DNA of 10,500 nt, taken from assembly GCA_012032975.1 (NCBI GenBank), contig JAAUPU010000034.1:1-10500 (forward strand), given 5' to 3'. Within the stretch, counting starts at the first letter, position 1. Every line of letters starts with the position of its first letter. A program made the position numbers and the translations under genes. The notes below the pieces were generated by a model. The model made no database searches, was not told the DNA's origin, and saw nothing but the letters and a program-made list of their open reading frames with translations. Of the stretch, positions 6,226 to 10,500 are shown one piece after another. The DNA is from Caldilineaceae bacterium (GTDB lineage: Bacteria; Chloroflexota; Anaerolineae; Caldilineales; Caldilineaceae).

Positions 6226-7557
6226 TTGAGCCATGCTGAAAGGTCACGCCTCGCCAATCTTCACTGGCCATCTTCACTGACCAGCCAGATTGGTAGATCT
6301 GCTCTCCCCATCGCTGATGGACATCGGGGATGAGGAGGCCACCCGCTTCCCGCCAACGGCCCCCGCCCAACGCGTGGCCAACGATGGCGCGTTGAAGCGA
6401 ATTTTCCTGTGGCAATGTGGACAGTTCAGCGGTGGACGACGCGGTGGATGACGCGCCGAAGACCCGTTGAAACGTTTCGTGATCGCTCGCTCCCTTCAGC
6501 GGCAACAGATACCACTCTTTCAAAAAGCGCACGATATTACTCTGCTCATCCAGGTAGTCTGTCAACTGGTGATCCAGAAGCCAGGAGGTGCAGATAAACG
6601 CACGCGGCTGCAGATCGGGGAAGTGTTTGGCGAAGAAGGGCAGCGCGCGTGCAAAGGAGTGACCACAGGCGTCGAAATCCATCGCTCCCGTGGCCGGGAT
6701 GTGTACACCCAGGACGGGGTCTCTGCGCGCCAATATTTGTTCCCACTCGTCAGCCACGAGTTCTACGGAGAGGTGCTCTGCCCGTCCAGTTGGGTGAAAT
6801 GGGTAGCCGATTACCCCGCGGGACGACGATTGCAGCGTGGCGGTCCAGGCGTTGGGCTCTTCGATCTCATTTGCCCCATCGAACTGCCCATCTTCACGGA
6901 AGCGTGCGCCGTCGGCGGCCAAGACCACTATCTTCTCCGTTCGGCGATGGCGATAGACAGGATGGTCGAAATAGTAGCGCGAGATTTCGAATTGAAGTCG
7001 CCCCAATTTGAAGAGTTTGCCCCGAAAGTGGAATTGAAGCCAGCCATGCTCGCCAAAACCCCAAATCCCGTTGGCCTGGCGAAAGTGACGAATCCACAAC
7101 TCCAGGTCGCTCAACGTATCGATTGAAATCTCGGTGGGTATCCCTCGCTCGGAGTGAGAGGCGAGCACCATCGGCGCGCTGCCAGCAGCACATAGGCGTA
7201 GAAGAGCGGTGCGGCCGGGTCGAATGTCGAGGGCAGCATCGGCCAGTCGCGTACCTCGTCGCGCGTTCTGTCGGCAGGGTCTTTGAAGAGGAGATGATAG
7301 CAGTGCCAGAACAAGCGCCGCGCCGCCGGTTGCCGATCAAAGAGCGAGCGGCCTGCCGCGAGGACAGCCGCAACATCTGGGGAAATGGCAAGCGACCGAC
7401 ATTGCGCCGTCAGAAAATCTGGATCGAGCAGAGAGTCAGTTTCGCCTGGGAACGTGGTAAAAGATTCCTGCCACCCGTTGCGCCAGAAATCGCCGTTTGG
7501 CTCCAATGTAATGGCTTGGACCAGTTCGCGACGCGCCTGGTCTGCGTGGGTTTGCAT
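6173..7557 (-). CDS. NAT_N/GNAT_C-type acyltransferase (frameshifted)
   Basis: About 460 residues after repair, with no signal peptide. It resembles acyltransferase-like proteins made of an amino-terminal NAT_N domain and a carboxyl-terminal GNAT_C domain. The first reading frame runs from the ATG at 7557, preceded by a strong GGAGGT (7564-7569) with six-base spacing, to about 7177 (FYAYVLLAA). The second continues from about 7173 with MVLASHSERGIPTEISIDTL and the diagnostic core: FRGKLFKLGRLQFEI, VLGVHIPATGAMDFDACGHS, PRAFICTSWLLD and SNIVRFLKEWYLLPL. The junction is at GCGCGC (7174-7179); losing one GC pair or gaining one base restores the frame. The substrate is unknown; acyl-CoA-dependent transfer is inferred from the fold family. 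The last 20 residues or so run past the murJ stop on the other strand and are the least certain part. Confidence 0.75.
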
Positions 7558-7645
7558 GGCGATACCTCCAACGAATGTGCGTGACTCTGCCCTTCCGCAA
7601 ATGGGCAAAATGGCCTTTGCGATCCCTGCTTGTGACGTGCTTCAC

Positions 7646-7674
7646 TTTACACCAGCCAGACTATTGGGTAAACT
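7646..7674 (+). promoter_or_regulatory. Sigma-70-type promoter of the DUF2760-Hsp70 operon
   Basis: TTTACA (7646-7651, five of six) and TAAACT (7669-7674, four of six) with exact 17-base spacing. Transcription would start near 7681, at the AGGAGG preceding the leader ORF. No heat-shock operator of the CIRCE type is seen nearby. Confidence 0.6.
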
Positions 7675-7691
7675 TTGTACAGGAGGACGTG

Positions 7692-7760
7692 GTGCTGTGC
7701 AGGAGCAGAATGCTTCCCGCGTTCGTTTCTGGACGGTCGCATCGCCGAGCCAAAAAGTGA
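7692..7760 (+). CDS. Possible 22-codon leader ORF
   Basis: A GTG at 7692 follows a consensus AGGAGG (7681-7686) by five bases and opens 22 codons (MLCRSRMLPAF, then an Arg/Lys-rich end HRRAKK) closed by TGA at 7758-7760. The stop overlaps the GAGGAG Shine-Dalgarno (7759-7764) of the DUF2760 gene, an arrangement typical of translational coupling. It could be a basic leader peptide or a fortuitous ORF in a leader; there is no homology evidence. Confidence 0.35.
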   Translation: MLCRSRMLPAFVSGRSHRRAKK

Positions 7761-7772
7761 GGAGTATAGGAA

Positions 7773-8491
7773 ATGGGTCAGAAGCGTAGCTTTGCCATCG
7801 GTTCGTTCGTCGTCATCCTGCTCTTTAATGTCGGGTTGTTGGCTGCCTTGCTTTACTTTACAGACAATCCACTGCTTTCCAATGCCCCACCGGACAATAC
7901 GGGGTGGACGATACTGGGCGTTGCACTGGCCATCACGCTGCTGTTGTGGTTTGTGGTTCAGTGGCTTGGGCGTCGGGCCATCGATCGTGCTGTTGACCAG
8001 GTGGAAACCGAGCACTTCCAACAGGCGCCTGGGGCTGCCACAGCAATGACCCAAGCGGAACCGACGCCGCAGGTCAAAGAGGCCCCACCCGCACCGCGGC
8101 CAGAGCCTTCCCATGCATCGGCCATTCAGATCCTGTCGCTCCTCCAGCGCGAGGGGCGTCTGATCGACTTTTGCAAGAAGACCTAGCTGCATATCAAGAT
8201 GATCAGATCGGCGCAGCGGTACGCAGCGTCCATGCCGGGTGCAATAAGGCGTTGGCCGATCACGTGCAGTTGGAGCCAGTCTACACAGAGATCGAAGGGA
8301 GCCGCGTGACCGTCGAACCGGGTTTCGACGCCAACGTGGTGCGGCTGAGCGGAAATGTCATTGGCGACCCGCCCTTTCACGGCATCCTCCGCCACAGAGG
8401 CTGGCGCGCGATGAAGATCGAACTGCCGCAGCGTATGGCCGGCGGCAGCGACGAACCGATCATTGCCATTGCCGAAGTCGAAGTCGAATGA
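7773..8491 (+). CDS. DUF2760-family membrane-anchored protein (frameshifted)
   Basis: About 239 residues after repair. GAGGAG (7759-7764) lies eight bases before the ATG. Two hydrophobic helices at about residues 7-29 and 46-67 form a hairpin anchor, followed by a Pro/Glu/Ala-rich linker (about 90-112) and a soluble domain matching DUF2760: AIQILSLLQREGRLIDF, AGCNKALADHV, GSRVTVEPGFDANVVRLSGN and GILRHRGWRA. The frame breaks at TTTT (8169-8172): as read it ends in CKKT, but one more T gives LIDFLQEDLAAYQDDQIGAAV and joins the second half, which stops at 8491. DUF2760 genes commonly precede Hsp70-family genes, as here, 119 bases upstream; both soluble parts are probably cytoplasmic. Biochemical function is unknown; a membrane-side partner of the Hsp70-like ATPase is inference. 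Confidence 0.85.
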
Positions 8492-8500
8492 AGTTGAATC

Positions 8501-8584
8501 GTGTTCCACCAAGGAACACGAAATTCGTACGAATCTGCACGAAGAGTTGACTGAACCTTCGCGAACCTTCGTGTCGATTCGTGG
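8501..8584. repeat. Intergenic dyad repeat rich in CACGAA/TTCGTG
   Basis: Between the DUF2760 and Hsp70 genes, ACGAATCTGCACGAAG (8529-8544) matches the reverse complement of 8567-8582 at 14 of 16 positions. A second hairpin, GTGTTCC (8501-8507) with GGAACAC (8513-8519), lies just upstream, and AACCTTCG occurs twice (8554-8561, 8564-8571). The CACGAAT/ATTCGTG vocabulary recalls dispersed intergenic repeats seen in many environmental bacterial genomes. There is no U-run, so it is not a standard terminator; it may modulate expression between the two genes. Confidence 0.5.
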
Positions 8585-8610
8585 ATGCTTTTTCATAAAG
8601 GAAGCTGATC

Positions 8611-10462
8611 TTGAACGAAGCAAAATATATCGTTGGCATCGATCTTGGCACGACCCACTGTGTCCTGGCCTATACCGATGCCCATCATCCCGAGGGAAGA
8701 GTCGCTGAAATTCATCTGCTGGCGATTCCCCAGGTTGTCAGCCCGGCTGAGGTCAAGGCGTTGCCGTTGCTGCCCTCCTTCCTCTTGTTGCCCGGTTCCC
8801 ATGATGTGGCGCCCGGCGGCTTGACGCTGCCATGGGATGCTGACATTGACTATGCGGTCGGTGCATTTGCGCGCAACCGCGGCGTTGAACTGCCGGCGCG
8901 CCTGGTCGCCTCTGCCAAATCTTGGCTGGCTCACAGCGGCGTCGATCGCGCCCAGCCGATTTTGCCGTGGGATGCACCCCAGGATGGCCGCCGGGTCTCG
9001 CCGTTGGATGCGATCTCGCGCTATCTGGATCATATTCGCCATGCCTGGAATGCGAACTTTGCGGAGAGCGATCCCGAGGCCAGGTTGGAAGACCAAGATA
9101 TCTATCTCACCGTGCCCGCTTCGTTTGATGCGGTCGCGCGGGAATTGACCGTCCAGGCTGCGCAGATGGCCGGTCTGGGCCAGTTGACCTTGCTAGAAGA
9201 GCCGCAGGCTGCTTTTTACGCATGGCTACAGGAGCAGAGCGATGGCTGGCGCGACCAGGTAGGCGTGGGCGAGTCGGTGCTGGTCTGCGATGTGGGCGGT
9301 GGCACATCGGACTTTAGCCTGATCGAAGTGGTCGAAGAGGCGGGAAATCTTGAATTGCGCCGCGCGGCGGTGGGCGATCATATTCTGCTGGGCGGCGACA
9401 ACATGGACCTGACACTGGCATACGCGGTGCGCGCCAAGCTTGCCCAGCAAGGCGTCCAACTCGACAATGTGCATTCGCGGCCTGGTCCACAGCTGCCGCC
9501 AAGCCAAGGAGCGTCTATTCAGCCACAGCGAACTGGAGGCAGAACCCATCGTGATCGCCGGCCGTGGCTCCTCGCTGATCGGCGGCACGATCCGTTCCGA
9601 GTTGACCCGTCAGGAGATCGAGACGATCTTGCAACAGGGCTTCTTCCCGGTCGGCGACGCAAACGACTATCCGCAACGCAAGCCGCAAGTGGGCATGAGG
9701 GAGATGGGGTTGCCCTACGAAGCAGACCCGGCCATCACTCGCCATCTGGCAGCATTTCTCGGCCGACAGCTAAGCCAGGAGAGCACAGGCGAAGCGGTTC
9801 CGTTTCCGTCGTCGGTGCTCTTTAACGGCGGCGTGATGAAAGCGGGCGTATTGCGCGAGCAGGTACTCTCGGCACTGCGCAACTGGGGCGGCAACCCCGA
9901 TCTGAAGGAGCTTGATGCCGCCGACCTGGACCAGGCTGTTGCGCTGGGCGCAGCCTACTATGGATTGGCGAGACGGGGGCAAGGCATTCGCATCCGCGCG
10001 GGCGCGGCTCGCTCCTACTACATCGGCATCGAGAGCGCTATGCCTGCGGTGCCTGGCATTCCCACGCCGATGAAGGCCTTGTGCGTGGTTCCCTTCGGCA
10101 TGGAAGAAGGCACCGAGGCTGATATCGTCGAGCGCGAATTTGGGCTTGTCGTCGGCGATCAGGCCATCTTCCATCTGCTGGCCTCAACGACTCGCAAGCA
10201 AGACTTGGCCGGCGAAGTGGTGGAAGACTGGGCCGGCGCGATCCAGGAGGTGACCACGATGGAGGCCTCCCTGCCTGCATCGGACGCCGAGGCAAATGGC
10301 GGGGTCATTCCCGTCTGGTTGCAGAGCCGCGTGACCGAGGTGGGTACGTTGGAGCTCTGGTGCATGGCCCGAGATGACAACCGTCAATGGCGGTTGGAAT
10401 TTAACATCCGTGACGAAGTGGCTGATGCACCCGCACCGGTCACGGCAAGCAGCGCTGATTGA
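8611..10462 (+). CDS. Non-canonical Hsp70-family ATPase (frameshifted)
   Basis: About 616 residues after repair; actin-like ATPase of the Hsp70 superfamily. The TTG at 8611 is chosen because AAGGAAG (8598-8604) precedes it by six bases and the product starts MNEAKYIVGIDLGTTHCVL, with the phosphate-1 loop at once. Further nucleotide-domain signatures are TVPASFD (167-173), LLEEPQAAFYAW, DVGGGTSD (227-234, phosphate 2) and, in the second frame, VLFNGGVMKAGVLRE (adenosine loop). Between about 9465 and 9477 the frame changes; dropping one base joins LAQQGVQLDNV to RGLVHSCRQAKERLFS. The carboxyl part (YYIGIESA, later TLELWCMARDDNRQWRLEF) looks like a divergent beta substrate domain; no helical lid or EEVD tail is seen, so it is not DnaK. 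With DUF2760 upstream it probably forms a dedicated chaperone-like module; the client is unknown. Confidence 0.88.
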
Positions 10463-10470
10463 GGAACAGG

Positions 10471-10500
10471 ATGTACAGGGTAAGTTCGAGGCACGGGTTT
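10471..10500 (+). CDS. Possible start of the next operon gene (partial)
   Basis: An ATG at 10471 lies eight bases after the Hsp70 stop and five after GAGGA (10461-10465), so a third operon gene could begin here (MYRVSSRHGF). Another frame (from 10458, EEQDVQGKFEARV) looks more protein-like but has no standard start codon. In related loci a second, larger Hsp70-family gene often follows; ten codons are too few to test this. Confidence 0.25.
   Translation, partial: MYRVSSRHGF

Noticed and set aside
6467..7126. 219-codon plus-strand ORF opposite the acyltransferase
   Set aside because: The minus strand carries recognisable family motifs across the same bases; this is its antisense shadow.
7558..7772. 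CIRCE-type heat-shock operator upstream of the Hsp70 operon
   Set aside because: No nine-base inverted repeat with the CIRCE consensus and nine-base spacer was found.

Overview
The window looks like chromosomal DNA of a moderately GC-rich bacterium, most plausibly a Chloroflexota member (Caldilineae/Anaerolineae type). The grounds are protein flavour (HtrA lipoprotein, FmdB-type zinc ribbon with a charged tail, a Chloroflexota-like MurJ amino terminus) and frequent GTG/TTG starts. This is inference; no rRNA or other phylogenetic marker is present. I see no tRNA, rRNA, CRISPR array, prophage or intact insertion sequence.

Layout. 1-917 (minus): HtrA-family serine protease lipoprotein, cut by the window edge and frameshifted. 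945-1651: about 700 bases with no convincing gene. 1652-2200 (minus): small M23/LytM-like protein that keeps the zinc ligands but lacks the catalytic histidines. It diverges, from overlapping promoters, from 2390-2764 (plus), an FmdB-family zinc ribbon closed by a strong terminator and followed by a foldback sequence. 3037-3507 (plus): two-helix membrane protein of unknown function whose terminator lies inside the end of the reading frame. 3579-4349 (minus): nuclease-fold-like domain plus a UvrD-tail-like domain, divergent from murJ. 4617-6225 (plus): murJ, the lipid II flippase, apparently on a near-leaderless transcript. 6173-7557 (minus): NAT_N/GNAT_C-type acyltransferase, tail to tail with murJ. 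7646-10462 (plus): an operon with a good promoter, a possible 22-codon leader ORF, a membrane-anchored DUF2760 protein and a non-canonical Hsp70-family ATPase. The last 38 bases probably begin the next gene.

The HtrA, MurJ, acyltransferase, DUF2760 and Hsp70 genes are each broken by one small indel, and family similarity resumes in another frame immediately afterwards. A sixth gene (3037-3507) may be affected too. The breaks sit mostly in short homopolymers or dinucleotide runs, which points to residual sequencing or assembly indels rather than gene death. Coordinates below describe the reconstructed genes.

Several products concern the cell envelope or protein quality control (HtrA, MurJ, M23-like protein, DUF2760/Hsp70), but apart from the DUF2760-Hsp70 pair they are separate transcription units. 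That pair is the most interesting candidate for a little-described system: a membrane-tethered partner with a dedicated Hsp70-like ATPase.
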